Positions 22,982 to 34,739 of a stretch of DNA of 64,000 nt are shown piece by piece. Position numbers and translations under genes: made by a program. Source of the DNA: Gavia stellata (taxonomy: Eukaryota > Chordata > Aves > Gaviiformes > Gaviidae); contig NW_026776913.1 of the NCBI RefSeq assembly GCF_030936135.1, positions 1,674,001-1,738,000 on the forward strand. The letters run 5' to 3'. How positions within the stretch are numbered: position 1 is the first letter of the stretch; every line of letters begins with the position of its first letter. Under the pieces are notes generated by a model. It did no database searches and was not told where the DNA came from. It was given only the letters and a program-made list of their open reading frames with translations.

Positions 22982-25042
22982 GAAGTGCTGTAGGACCTTC
23001 TTTTCCCCACCTGGCAGGAAGGAAACCTGAGGAAGGGCATGCGCTTCTGTGTTTGTTGTACAAAGGAATCGGGAAGGAGTCACTGCCAGAGACAACACGG
23101 CGGTTTTCCCTCCTCTGACTGAATTCACACTTGGCTTAGGGGCTCCATTCCTCGTGAAAGGGCAGGAACAGGTTATCTGAGAGGGCCAAACTGCTCTTCT
23201 TGGAAGAACCTCCTCTCATTAGAGAGATGAGTTGCCGCACTGAGGTACCTATTTCTGTGGAATGAGAGAGAATGTCCATTTGCTCACATTACATTATGAT
23301 GCAGGAAGTTATTCCCAGTAGTACCCGGCATAGGCGTTAGCCAAGTCCCGCTTTCAAGCAAGAGAAAGAGGTGCCCGACAGAAAAACTCCATCATGCAAA
23401 AAAGCCTTTAGGGCAACGCATTGTGCCATAGACTGATCTTCACCCTGAGGAAGGACTTTCTCAAACTTTTTACATTTACAGCGAGTTGGAGATGGCCGAG
23501 GCAGTCACCTAGACAGTCCAGAGAGCTCCTGGAATGGAGGAGCCCAGTGATCCACCCCACGTACACTGGGGTGCGTTGTTCCTGAAGGTGCTTCCATGGG
23601 GAGGGTGCCTCAGATTCACTGCTCGCTCTAAATCACATCCCATGTAGATGGCTGAGAGACAACTGTGAGAGAGCTGAGGGATTGAGATGGATCCCTAAGA
23701 TACGAGCAAGATGGAGAAAGAGACAGCGAGAGATTAAGAGAGTTGAGAACATAAGGGGCATGTCTTGGCAGCCTGGCCCCATACACTCTGCCCCAACCTC
23801 TGCCTGTCCACTGAGGTGTGTGAGTGCCCATTAGCTTATGCCCCACAGCTCTGACTGCACTGACCACCACGCTGCCTGTATCTGGGTTCAGCAGTGTCAA
23901 GGACACAGAGAGGGTATCTAAGGGAAGAGGAGCTGGAATGAGAAGACAGGCAGGACAGGACTGTACCAAGACACATGGTCTCGCTTCATAGCTGCCACTG
24001 TGCAAAGAGCCACTGGCACTAAATGGCAACACTGTGACAGGGATTAGAGAAGAGGAGAGGTTTCCCTTTAATTTTGGAGAGACTTTAAGGTACAGTTGTA
24101 ACCCTCATGTCTTCAAAGGATGGCTCTGCTGAGCAAGAGTCCCTCCCTTGTGCAAATGACCTATGGGAAAACTAAGCTGCCAAGTCTATGCTAAGTACAG
24201 TTCTCCTGAAGACCACTGTAGGAGGAGATGATATCACCCTCTAGAGTGCTGATCCTTCCCCACTATCAAAGGAGGCCAGAGAATGAACTCATCGTTTTAG
24301 ACATTAAAGTTATAAAAGTCTATGTCTGAACAAGCTAATTCCTCTGAATGTGCTGGATTAGCTGAAGTATTGGCTCTGGGAGCATTGTGTCAAGGACTGG
24401 ACATTTATTTCACCAAATGTGTTGTGGAGGCAGGTGCACTGTTACTCAAACCTACATTCCTGACCAATGTTCTAGATTGTGGACCAAATTAGAAGAGAGG
24501 TCATTCTCAACAGTTAAACTGGACTGAATTTCTGGCATATTTTTCTTCTGACCAGGAGGTTAACAAAGATGTAAGTGTTACTTTGCAGAGAAATAAAGCC
24601 GTCATTCTTCTCTTATTGTGTTCCACCTATGTCCTGTCATTTCCTAAAGACGAAGAGGTTCAGCAAAGATCTGCCACCAAAATAATTGGTAAACCATATT
24701 TAGGAGGAAGACGAAGTTGCATGAGAACTGGAGGAGGGTGAAGCTTGTTGAGAATTGGGTGTGCCATGGAGGGATGAAGTCCTCTGCTTGTTACTTTCTG
24801 TCTTGGTTTGCACGCTTAGAAAATGCCACTGTGGTGTTCACCAGGGTTTGTAAAATGCTTGTAGGTCATTTGAAAGGCATTGCTATGTAGGGTCGTCTTA
24901 TGAGGATGTGTTGCAGAAGAGAGTCTGGTGTGATATTCGATTAAGGAGATCTTACACTGCTAAGAAAGAGAGGTCTCATTTCTGCAGATGCATCATAACC
25001 ATGTGTTTGCCCTCCCCACCCCTCTCCCCTTTCAAAATCCAC
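22982..25042. other. Intergenic, no feature recognised
   Basis: About 2 kb, more AT-rich than the surroundings. I see no gene, RNA gene or recognisable transposon. Confidence 0.45.
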
Positions 25043-25566
25043 TTACGACACCTCTTCTGAGGTGGAAAAGTGGTTTCTGAAGATTATCCCACTTCTCTTG
25101 AAACCTGCCTTGAGAGCATCTTTCATCAGCTGGTTCCTGAGGCTGAAAATAAAGGGACTCAGCAAAGGAGTTGGCAGTGTGTTGAGAAGGGCCACTGCCT
25201 TGTTTCAGGAAATGTGGTGACTTGAAGGCTGGACATACATGAAGACGCAGCCCAGAAGGGAGTAGAAGTAGCACTGAGATAAGCAGCCTGGGCAGGACAT
25301 GGCTTTGCTGGCCATGCACAAGTTTCCTACGGCTTTGGGTATGATGGATATGGTGATGAAAACCTCCAAACAGGAGAGGTTACAGAGGGAAAAGTCTGTG
25401 GGACTGTGGAGGTCTCTTTCAGCAAGAACAAGGGAATGATCGGCAGGTTTGCCCCTAAGATCACCAGGTACGAAGCCAGGAGAGCGATTGCCATGAGGCG
25501 CTCCGGATGGTGGAGGGAGGGGAAGCCCAAGAGAAGGAACTCTGTGACAGTCGTATGGTTCAACAT
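25043..25566 (-). pseudogene. Olfactory receptor pseudogene with large internal deletion
   Basis: Starts MLNHTTVTEFLLLGFPSLHH (25566, minus) with TM1, then TM2 to early TM3 (SPTDFSLCNLSCLEVFITIS, VGNLCMASKAMSCPGC) in a shifted frame. It jumps directly to a TM7 end (PLLSPFIFSLRNQLMKDALK) and stops TAA at 25045-25043. TM4 to TM6 and the DRY region are missing, so this is a clear pseudogene with a deletion of roughly 400 bases plus at least one frameshift. NHTTVTEFLLLGFP resembles OR6-type receptors; the subfamily is uncertain. Confidence 0.85.
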
Positions 25567-25574
25567 TTCTGCAT

Positions 25575-26907
25575 CCGAGCTGCAGTGGTGGGGGGCGTGG
25601 GGAGAATAACCCCATACATCAGGACAGGCTGGGACGTGAGCAGCTGAGGAGAAGGGCCTGGGCACTACGAGGGATGCCCTACAACCAGTAGCGTATGGTC
25701 CCTATGAACAAGGGCAGCTGCACGTGGGGCTGTGTTAGGAGGACTGTGGGCCACCCAGACAACTTGAGTGATCATCCCCCTTGACTCAGCACTGGTGTGG
25801 CTCCACACACATGGGTGTGTCCCAGTGGGTGGCTCCCCAATTTGGAGAAGTCAGGAGGAACTAGAGAGTGTCGAGTGCAGGTCTGCCAAGATGGGGTACG
25901 GGACCGGGTGCACATGACCTGTATGGGGCGGCTGAGGGACCTGGGCAGCTTTGGCCCAGTGGCAGAGAGACTCAGAGCAGTATAGGATTAGCCTGAGACT
26001 GCTGGAAAGGTGGTTTCAGAGATGATGGAGCTTTTCTTCATGGTGGGAAACGGCATGAGGAAGAACTTAAAGCACAAAGTGCAGCTGGAGAGGTCCAGAC
26101 TGGACACGAGGAAAGAGAAATGTCACTCGAACGGCAGTGCTGTGGTATAAGAAGTCACCCAGAGGGAGACTGGAACAACCCAAGGCTTTGTGTTGCAAGG
26201 GACAACGAGGAAGGATGGAGAGATATCAGTAAAGGAAGTTGCTCAGGTGAGAGCCAGGTGGGGTAGCAGGGTGGATGTCTACAGCCTGCAGAGAAAGAGG
26301 TGCAGGTGTGGGAGACCGTAGGACAGCCAATGGTGGAGATGAGAGAGGGATGGAGAAAGTCAGAAAAGCCCCCAAGAGAGATCAGCTCTTTCCCTCCTCG
26401 GCTGTGGCTGTTGTCTCTGCCACTGACACCCATGAGGAAGCACCTTGTCCTTACAGCACTCGGGGCTCATTGCCTCCCCTTCCCCACCTGGGAGCCTGGG
26501 AGGTATCGTACCGTAGTCCTGCCCTGGGCATTGCCCATCCCCACATCACACCGCCCCAGGAAGAGCCCTGAGCAATGTGTGAGGGACCGGATCTCCTTCC
26601 CAGGGGCTGGGGGTCAGAGCTTGGCCCTTTGCCTTTAGGTAACACATCCAGGGTTCCTCAGAATCTCTTCCTTCACATTGCCTTTGCCTACCTGTCATCA
26701 CTGCCTGGAGTTTTCTGCTCTAAGCAGCCCCTGGGGAGGCTTTGTCAGCAATGTCCCTCCGTGGGACCCATTAACACTCCAAGAAACAGTGGAGATTGCA
26801 TCAGACACTGACTTCTTGAGAGGTTTCTTCAACTCCCTCTCACTGTCTGAGGTTCATGGACTCTGCACCAAACCCACCCGAGGGGTCATTAAAACCCCTT
26901 GAGATGG
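25575..26907 (+). repeat. Unnamed dispersed repeat R1, copy 1 (left flank of OR unit C)
   Basis: 25575-26540 aligns with 39570-40480. About 26070-26900 aligns with the reverse complement of 52420-53230 and partly with 31290-31830. It is noncoding, and I do not recognise a transposon family. It ends abruptly at 26907, where the OR 5' block begins, so this is a recombination or insertion junction. Confidence 0.6.
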
Positions 26908-27146
26908 TCCTCTGCTGCTGAGCTGTGCCGGGCTCCTGGGACAGAGGGAGCTCATGGCAAGCGGGCAGCACTGCCGAGAGACAGCTCTGCCCAGGAGCAG
27001 CTCCTCTGCAGAGCGCAGCAGGGCTGAGGGCACTGCCTGCAGGCACCGAGGGGAGAGGAGTGAAGCAGCGAAGGGTTTAAAGGCAGTCTGGAGGGGGAGG
27101 ATGCTGAGAGCGCATAGTAGGAGTAATCTTCAGGGATCTTGACAGG
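26908..27146 (+). promoter_or_regulatory. Truncated 5' block of OR unit C: candidate promoter and first exon
   Basis: Matches the 5' blocks of A, B, D and E from the TCCTCTGCTGCTGAGCTG phrase onward but lacks the upstream half, including the CCCnnGGG elements. It keeps a better TATA-like box (TTTAAA, 27076-27081) exactly 71 bases before the donor (GT at 27147). It may act as a shorter or weakened promoter; that is inference. Confidence 0.45.
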
Positions 27147-28628
27147 GTAAGTCTCTGGGTGCAGGGCAATGCAGCTGCAGTTTATGGAGGGCTCTCATAA
27201 AGCTGGCATAGTTCCCAGGAATGTCACTCCTGTATAGAGGAGCAGGAGGTGCTCCAGAGCAGGGCTTCCCTGCTGCACCATCAGAGGGACAGGGCATGAG
27301 GGCTGCCTTCTGCCAGGGACGGCTGCAGGGTGTGAAGGTGGGTGTGCAGCCAGGGGTGCCCAGGGCTGTCCTTCCGAGCAGGGTCCCTGCACCCCCGGGG
27401 CTGGGTGCTGGGGCAGGGACTCTGCCGCCTGCCAGGGTCAGCACTCAGCCTGCCCGGGGAGCTCCCCACGGCGCTGTGGGGAGAAGCTGGGGGTGGAAGG
27501 AGAGACCAGTGCAATGGCAGGGTGCTTCTGCTGTTGTGAGGGTGCTGTGTGGGTCAGGGATGCTCACAGCTCCACATCACTCTCAGGATATTTGCAGAGG
27601 TTTTTTCTGAAGAGGGACGTAAAGGCAGCGTTTACCTGAAAGGGCAGGAGTCTGTGCTTTGACATTTCTCCTATTGGTTGTTGGGTGGGTAGTGGGTGAT
27701 GAAATTTATTTCTCCCTTCTGGAGAAGTCACAAACAACCCAGTTCTTGTAAGTGTTTCTCTGAGCAGCTCTTTTCTCCACTGCACACACAGAGATGCCCC
27801 TGGGCAGTGCTTTGATGCAGGAGGTGTCTGCAGGGCAGAGCTGGGCACACAGCGGGTGGGATGGGCTCTGTGAGCACTGCCAGGGCGGAGAAAAGGGGAG
27901 AGAGACTCAGCTCCCAGAAGGGAGAGCTCCAGGCAGGGAGAGCTCCTGGCACCAGAGACATGGTCATTAAGAGACAGGGAGCTGCTACACAAAGTGCCGT
28001 ATGATGAAGAATTTGAGCACCTCCCTGCCATCCCCTGCAGTTCAGAGAACTTCCCCAGAGCAAGTCCCTGGTCTCCTCTGCCACCCAGCACAGCCTCATC
28101 CCCAGGGCCACAGGGTCCAGGGCATGAAACACCTCCTCGGCAGCTGGACCTCCAGTGTAGGAGCAGTGCATGTGTTCTACAGTCAATACACAAGAAATAT
28201 GCTAAAAAGGAGTGCCTGCAGTGTCGCTGTCTGTGAGGTAGAGAGCACGGCTGGGTAAGGGGAAGGCTTCACTGCATGCCCATCTGCCTTTCTCTCCTTA
28301 CTTCAGTTTTTCAGACCACAGACATATTCTGTATTTCTACACCTGCCTGTGGTGCTCTCGCTCTCAGGACTTGGTCTGAGGGATGTGGGTCAGCTTCTGT
28401 TCTGACTCCATCTCCGGGGACGCTGCCCCATATGTGTCTTCATGGCAGCTAGGTGCCTCAGCTGTGTTTTGAACTGTGAGGCACCATGTCGTTCAGTTGG
28501 TGGGGTTGGGGAATGAGCTGACTCAGTCCTCATTCAGCTGAGGGAGGGGGATTTCTATGGGAAATGGCATAGGTTTTTCATCAGAGAAGTCCTTCTCAAC
28601 TTGTCACTGCCTTTTTCTCCTTGCACAG
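27147..28628 (+). other. Inferred 5'UTR intron of OR unit C
   Basis: Donor GTAAGT at 27147 and acceptor CTTGCACAG ending 28628, 23 bases before the ATG; 1482 bases. The first 440 bases or so match the other units nearly perfectly. After about 27590 the sequence diverges from A, D and E; near the acceptor it resembles B. Confidence 0.5.
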
Positions 28629-28651
28629 GTCCCCATGCCTGGAGGAAGAAA

Positions 28652-29584
28652 ATGTCCAACAGCAGCTCTATCACCCAGTTCCTCCTCCTGGCATTCGCAG
28701 ACACGTGGGAGCTGCAGCTCTTGCACTTCTGCCTCTTCCTGGGCATCTACCTGGCTGCCCTCCTGGGCAATGGCCTCATCATCACCGCCATAGTCTGCGA
28801 CCACCACCTCCACAGCCCCATGTACTTCTTCCTCCTCAACCTCTCCCTCCTCGACCTGGGCTCCATCTCCACCACTGTCCCCAAAGCCATGGCCAATTCC
28901 CTCTGGGACACCAGGGCCATTTCCTATGCAGCATGTGCTGCCCAAGTGTTTTTGTTTCTCTTCTTCATGTCAGCAGAGTTTTATCTTCTCACCATCATGG
29001 CGTATGACCGCTATGTTGCCATCTGCCAACCCCTGCACTACGGGACCCTCCTGGGCAGCAGAGCTTGTGTCCACCTGGCAGCAGCTGCCTGGGGCAGTGG
29101 GTTGCTCAATGCTGTGCTGCAAACAGCCAATACATTTTCACTACCAATCTGCCAAGGCACTGTTCTAAAGCAGTTTTTCTGTGAAGTTCCCCAGATCCTC
29201 AAACTCTCGTGCTCAGACTCCTACCTCAGGGAAGTTGGGCTTATTGTGGTTAGCGCTTGTTTTGCTTTTGGGTGTTTTGTTTTTATTGTGCTGTCCTATG
29301 TGCAGATCTTGAGGGCCGTGCTGAGGATCCCCTCTGAGCAGGGACGGCACAAAGCCTTTTCCACGTGCCTCCCTCACCTAGCTGTGGTCTCCCTGTTCCT
29401 CAGCACCATCATGTTTTCCTACCTGAAGCCCCCCTCCATCTCCTCCCCATCCCTGGACCTGGTGATGGCAGTTCTCTACTCGGTGGTGCCTCCAGCAGTG
29501 AACCCCCTCATCTACAGCATGAGGAACCAGGAGCTCAAGGATGCCATCAAGAAATGGTTTTCATGGACATTTTTCAACAGCTGA
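28652..29584 (+). CDS. Olfactory receptor, family 14-like (unit C), intact
   Basis: Single-exon OR of 310 residues starting MSNSSSITQF. A longer in-frame start at 28601 lies before the splice acceptor and is unlikely. Motifs: LHSPMYFFL 53-61, MAYDRYVAIC 116-125, SYVQIL in TM5, KAFSTCLPHL 234-243, PPAVNPLIYSMRN in TM7, and NSS glycosylation site at 3-5. Distinctive changes against A and D: ICQ instead of ICK after the DRY motif, and TFSLPICQGTVLKQFFCEVP in the second extracellular loop, where ligand specificity often lies. AATAAA follows at 29820. Role: odorant-sensing GPCR; ligand unknown. Confidence 0.95.
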   Translation: MSNSSSITQFLLLAFADTWELQLLHFCLFLGIYLAALLGNGLIITAIVCDHHLHSPMYFFLLNLSLLDLGSISTTVPKAMANSLWDTRAISYAACAAQVFLFLFFMSAEFYLLTIMAYDRYVAICQPLHYGTLLGSRACVHLAAAAWGSGLLNAVLQTANTFSLPICQGTVLKQFFCEVPQILKLSCSDSYLREVGLIVVSACFAFGCFVFIVLSYVQILRAVLRIPSEQGRHKAFSTCLPHLAVVSLFLSTIMFSYLKPPSISSPSLDLVMAVLYSVVPPAVNPLIYSMRNQELKDAIKKWFSWTFFNS

Positions 29585-29819
29585 GACCTGCTGTCTCTCT
29601 TCACACATGATTCCCAGTGCATCCCGTAGCCTGTTAGAGCCTTGTTTATTCACTCTGTTGCTGGTTTTGTTGCTGTTATTTCTCCCTATCATTTTCCTGC
29701 ATGACTGTTTGGATTTGTCCCACTACACCTGAGGCAGGAACGTGCTCTCTCTCACCTGGACACCTTAGAAAAGTTTCTGTAACATTGTCTCATGACTGAC
29801 TCCCTCACACTATGTCTGT

Positions 29820-29825
29820 AATAAA
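29820..29825 (+). terminator. Poly(A) signal AATAAA of OR unit C
   Basis: AATAAA 236 bases after the stop codon of unit C, in a context shared with D (followed by a TCTCC phrase). Confidence 0.55.
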
Positions 29826-30985
29826 ACAGGATCTCCTCTGCACGCTGCCTGCACTGTTGGCTCTTCTTCCGAAGCTGCTGTCAAGCAGAACAAAAGCCCA
29901 AAAAGGCCCATTGATCCACGGATTTGGGAGCAAAAACCTCCTTGTCACATCATGCCCTCTTAGAGACCAAGGGATGGATTTTGAACTGATCTCTGTGTGT
30001 GTCTAGTGACAGTGGGGATGGTGAGTGTCACTGAGGGACATACCCAGGGCAGAGCCATCAGGGTGAGCATCTCCTGACTCGAGCAGGAGAGACGGACAAG
30101 ACAATGGTCAAGTCTCTTCCAACCTGAGTTATTCTGTCATGCAGTGAGTCTTTCCTTTGGAGACAGAATAGGCAGAGAAAGGATAAAAGACAGAGAGGCA
30201 GAAGTAGAGAGATGAAATGTGCCAATATAAAGACAGTAGTTCTTCTGAGCAATGCTTCTCCAATTGAACAAAAGATAAGAGAATTTATTTTGCTAAGGGG
30301 CTGCATAAAACCACTCACAGAGAGCAAGGGAGTGGAATCATCTTGCCAGTACCTGCCCTTGCTGCTGTTAAGAAAAAACTATGGAAAAAATCATGAAACT
30401 TCATGAAAAGCCAGCCATGCTGGAAAGGAACACTTTTCCAGCTATTACATTGAGGTCTTTTCTGCAGAGCTGTCAAGTTTCTCCTAAAAATCTACATGCG
30501 GGGCTGGATTCAGTTACCCACACAGAGGTGGTCGCTGCCCTGTGGAGCTGAAGCACCCACGTGGGAAATGCATCCCACGACGTCTGGGAGCCCTTCTGGA
30601 GCCTGAGCTGGTAGGCAGGCAGGGTACCTCGGGGTGGTGGAAGACATCGCCTGCCTTCAGCGCTGCTGGGCAGGCTGTGACGAGGCCTCTCCAGCACAGC
30701 AGCACGCTGTGTCCCCTTGGGTGCTGGCTGTGAGGTCAGGTCTGAGCAGCCAGCAGTGGGGAGACAGATACTCTGAGGTCTCAAAAGCCATTGCAATGCT
30801 GGACCCAACAAGATGACAGATTTGGGGAGGTCAGGGGGAGCTGGGACAAGATTTGGAGGAGGGCAGAGAGGTTTGGCCAACAAAGATGAAAGGTTTTGAA
30901 GAGGAAAGATGCGTTTGGGTAATCCTGATGCCACTGTGATACTGACTGAGAAAACATTCACGTGAGGCCTTTACCCTCTTTCTAA
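29826..30985. other. 3' flank of OR unit C, no gene recognised
   Basis: Noncoding. A short part near 29830-30000 resembles B's 3' flank. Nothing else is recognised. Confidence 0.45.
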
Positions 30986-30989
30986 GCAG

Positions 30990-31215
30990 TAACCTGAAGC
31001 CCTAACCCTACCCTGATATGGCACCCTTCACCCTGACAGGAATCCACTGCTCTAATCCCTAACCTCAAACCTTACCTCTAAACCAAAGCCCCAAACCAGA
31101 AACTCCTCCTCCTACCCTGTTACTCACTCCAATTCCCAGCCTTTATCCCTGCCATTAAATGCTAGCCTTGACCCTCACCCTCCCCACAGCCCTACACAAA
31201 CCCTAATCCACAAAG
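30990..31215. repeat. Degenerate telomere-like C-rich repeat
   Basis: A C-strand rich stretch with repeated CCCTAA-like words: AGCCCTAACCCTACCC at the start, TAATCCCTAACCTC in the middle and AAACCCTAATCC at the end. It may be a decayed interstitial telomeric repeat, or simply a low-complexity C/A/T-rich tract. Confidence 0.4.
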
Positions 31216-31239
31216 CGAGCCCCTCCCCTGGCACTAACT

Positions 31240-32330
31240 GGACACCCTCAGCAGAACACCAAACCCTCCCCAAAGCCCAACAGGGCCAAGGTCTTTGTCC
31301 TCTGGGCTATGGCAGTTGCCTCTGCTACTGACGCCTACCAGGAGAAACCCGGAGGCTCTGGACTTTGGTTCTTCCTCGCCCCTTCTGGGGAGGTTGGGAA
31401 GTGTTGCGCTGTTTTTCTGCACTTGGCATTGCTCATCCTCACATCCCCCTGTCCCCAGGAAGAGCCCTGAGCCACACGTGAGGGACCAGCTCTGCCTGCC
31501 CAGGGCCTGGGGCTCAGGGTTTGGCCTTTCTGCTTCATCTAACAATCCAAGGGCTTTCTCAGCATTACAGCCACCTGCACAGTGCCTTTGCCTCCCTGCA
31601 ATCACAGCCTCCAGTTATCGGCTCTAACGAGTCCCTGGGGAGGCTCTGTCACTAATGGCCCTCATTTTATATATATATATATATATTAATGCTTCAAGGT
31701 TCTTTAGCTTTTGCTTCTGCCTTTGACTTCTTGAGAGGTTTGATCCCTCTCATCATCAGATTTTCATGGATTACAGGCCCAAATACACCGTGGGGCTCAT
31801 TAAAGTACAGAAAGCCCTAATGAGCTATTTCCCTGCGTGTCACTTTCTTCAAGTCTTCAAGACTTGTGCAGCTAATTGGAATCATTTCATAGTGCAGTTA
31901 AAGAGGAAGATTTCAAAGTGCCCCTAATAAAAAATACATTTTTTAAAATGTTACATTTTATTCCTTTCAGTTTAAAGAAGAGGTGACAGCAGCATTCTCC
32001 AGTTGATATTGACCCAGAGTGTCGGGGAGGAAAAGCAGTCCCTTGAGGCCTGACACTGCACGGACACCCTTGCTCCTCACCTCCCCAGCCCCACCATTTC
32101 TGTCCTTGGCCACCTGGGACTTGCCTCACTTTGCCTTCCGTCAGACTTCTCGGGACTCTGGGAGCTGAATGTTACAGCGCCATTGCACCACCTCCCACCT
32201 GCTTTCCTTAGAGAACTGCCTGCACACCGGCAGAGGGAATGTTCCTCTTTGCAAGCAAAGAGAAGGAAAGCAAGGAAAAGTTTCATAAACATTAAAACGC
32301 ACTCCTCAGCCACACGTAAAGTACAAGCTA
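31240..32330 (+). repeat. Unnamed dispersed repeat R1, copy 2
   Basis: Aligns over about 1.1 kb with the reverse complement of 52020-53000. Shared phrases include GTCCCTGGGGAGGCT, GGGGCTCATTAAA, TTCTCCAGTTGATAT and AGCAGTCCCTTGAGGCC. Both copies lie downstream of an OR unit in the same relative orientation (after C and after E), so this may be part of the ancestral duplicated unit rather than a transposon. Noncoding. Confidence 0.6.
31669..31686. repeat. (AT)9 microsatellite
   Basis: Uninterrupted AT dinucleotide run inside R1 copy 2, absent from the copy at 52020-53230. Confidence 0.9.
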
Positions 32331-32856
32331 GGTCTCATGAGGCTGACTTTCGACAAGGGATAATCTCATGAGAAATGCTTTAGATAGGGAGATACAAAAA
32401 AGTAAATATCAACATAATTAAAGAGTTGGCTCTTAAAGAGAGACAATAAGACTACTGAAGGACAGGCCGGCTTTTAGTCCCTGAAGCTCAAAGCAGCAGC
32501 ATAGGTGAGAGGTACCAGAACGAACAAAGAGAAAGGGAAGGAGAAAACTGGAGAATAATGGAAAGGGCCTTTGCCCAGGCAGTCTGCATCTGAAACGACG
32601 ACTTTAGAAATGGTCTTTGTATCAGGGCAGGGGAAAGTCTATGAAAGATCAGAGAAATGAAAGACAGCGTAGGACAGGCAGAAGAGTGGTATTGAAGTTA
32701 CAGGGGAAGGTCAGCATTTCCTTGGAATATGACTTTTGAGAGGTCATGGGATTGGTAGAGGTCTCTTGTGAGTGAGGACAAAGCAATGGTGCACCCCTCT
32801 TGGAAAGAAGGCCAAAAGTGCACCCCAGGGAACCCCAGGCTGTACAAGCTCACTTT
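32331..32856. other. Intergenic, no feature recognised
   Basis: Purine-rich noncoding stretch. No gene or familiar repeat is seen. Confidence 0.4.
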
Positions 32857-33408
32857 ACAGAATCACAGAATCACAGAATCACTAAGGTTGGAAAAGACCT
32901 GTAAGATCATCAAGTCCAACCATCAACCTACAAACCCCACCATGCCCATTAAACCATGTCTCACAATGCCTCGTCCACACGTTCCTTGAAAACCTCCAAG
33001 GATGGTGACTCCAGCACTTCCCTGGGCAGCTTATTCCATTGCCTTACCACTCTCTCAGTAAAGAAATTTTTTCTAATATCTAGTCTAAACCTCCCCTGGT
33101 GCAACTTGAGGCCATTTCCTCTTGTCCTGTCACTAGTCACTTGGGAGAAGAGGCCAACACCCACCTCTCTGAAACCCCCTTTCAGGTAATTGTAGAGAGC
33201 GATGAGGTCTCCCCTCAGCCTCCTCTTCTGCAGACTGAACAACCCCAGTTCCCTCAGCCGCTCCTCATAAGACTTCTGCTCCAGACACCTCAGGAGCTTT
33301 CTCGCCCTTCTCTGGACACACTCCAGCACCTCAATGTCCTTCTTGTATTGAGGGGCCCAAAACTGAACACAGTATTCAAGGTACGGCCTCACCAGCGCCG
33401 AGTACAGG
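32857..33408 (-). mobile_element. CR1 LINE 3' part
   Basis: Minus-strand CR1 with a clear 3' tail (CAGAATCACAGAATCAC) at 32859-32880 and a C-terminal reverse transcriptase frame with few lesions: [55 protein letters not shown]. It is truncated at about 33408. It is one of the better-preserved, probably younger, CR1 pieces here. Confidence 0.9.
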
Positions 33409-33487
33409 TGTACTCGTTTGGTGAGGAGTGTGCCATCAGTTAGAGGCCTCTTGGGTGACATTTCTGGCACCTTGAAAGAGAAGAATT

Positions 33488-34640
33488 TGTCCAAAAGCAG
33501 TCAGCATGGACTCACCAAGGGTGAATCATGCCTCACCGACTTGATTGCCTTCATGATGAAGTAGCTGCATTTGTGCATGAGGGGAGAACAGTAGATGTTG
33601 TTTACCTCAGCTTAAGCAAGACTTGTGGCATGGTCTCCCTCAATATTCTTCTACCCAAGTTAGGTTCTTACAGTCTGGATGGGTTGACAAACAGATGGGT
33701 GAAGCACCAGTTGGATGATCAGGCTGGGAGAGCAGGGGTCATAGTCTACCTGGAGGCTAATGGGACATACTGGGGCATGTGGGGCAGCACAGGGGACTCT
33801 GCTGAGACCTGGGCAGTTTAATACGTGTAGCTATGACTTGGAGGAGGCAACTCTCACCTTGTTTGTCGATGACCCTAAATTGGGAGGACCATTGCTGTGC
33901 CCTAGGGATGCCATAGAGGGGAAACTGGAGAGGTGGGAGGACCGTCCTGTCAGAACCTTCATGGGATAGAAGGCGGCCAAATGGCAGGTCCTGCACCTGG
34001 GACAGACTAACGCCCTGCAGTGGTAGGGGCTGAGGACTGCCTGGCTGGGGATCAGCTCTGCGTAAATGGCCCTGGTGGTGCTGGAGGACAGAAAGCAAAT
34101 TAGAACATCTGTACACTACCATGTAAATTTCTGGGCCTCATGTGTGGCAGGGGAGGAGGGAGTGAGCGGCTGTCTGGCTGCTGGGCTATTGGCCAGAAAT
34201 AACCCATTACAGCAAGGAACATGTTGATAGCCGGGAGCGAGTTCAGAGGAAGACCGCCAAGATGCTCAGGGGCTTGAGGACTTACATTGGAGGAGGAACT
34301 GAGGGACAAGTCCTTGTTCAGCCTGGAGAAGGGAAGGCCTCAGGAATATCAGCCTGCCAGTCACTGTGGGTATGTTTTCAGGGAGATGGAACCAGTCTTG
34401 TCACCGTGACCTTTGGCAGGAGGATAATCAACAATAGTCAAGTGTTGAAATAAGGACTAGTCAGGCTGGAGATAAGGAAAAACATTTTCTCCATGAGGGC
34501 ATCCAAGCATCAGAGCAGGTTTCCCAGAGACATTGTGCCATCTCTGTCCTTGGATGCTTTCAGCCTCCACTGGATAAAGCCTTAAGCAACGTGGTCTGAC
34601 TCCATAGCTGCTTCTGCCATGAGAAGGAGGTCAGAGCAGA
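33488..34640 (+). mobile_element. CR1 LINE reverse transcriptase part, old
   Basis: Plus-strand CR1 of a second subfamily: [20 protein letters not shown]-like start, a VDVVYLSLSKT phrase (the DFSKAFD region) near 33590-33625, and decayed 3' sequence ending in a FPRDIVPSLSLDAFS-like phrase near 34525-34565. It has many breaks. Confidence 0.75.
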
Positions 34641-34739
34641 GACCCCCTGGAGTCCCATTCAGAAGAGTGGAAAACTAAATGATGCTGCAGTTCCTTCCCC
34701 TCTGGGTCTTTCCTTGATGAGAGTCAGGAAAGTTTTCAC

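Noticed and set aside
23628-24032. 134-codon minus-strand open frame between the OR pseudogenes
   Set aside because: No recognisable motif and no neighbouring exon signal; likely chance.
28601-28651. Upstream in-frame start giving a longer receptor in unit C (also 43600 in D and 56566 in E)
   Set aside because: The added residues lie across or upstream of the splice acceptor, are not OR-like, and all paralogues agree on MSNSSS as the start.
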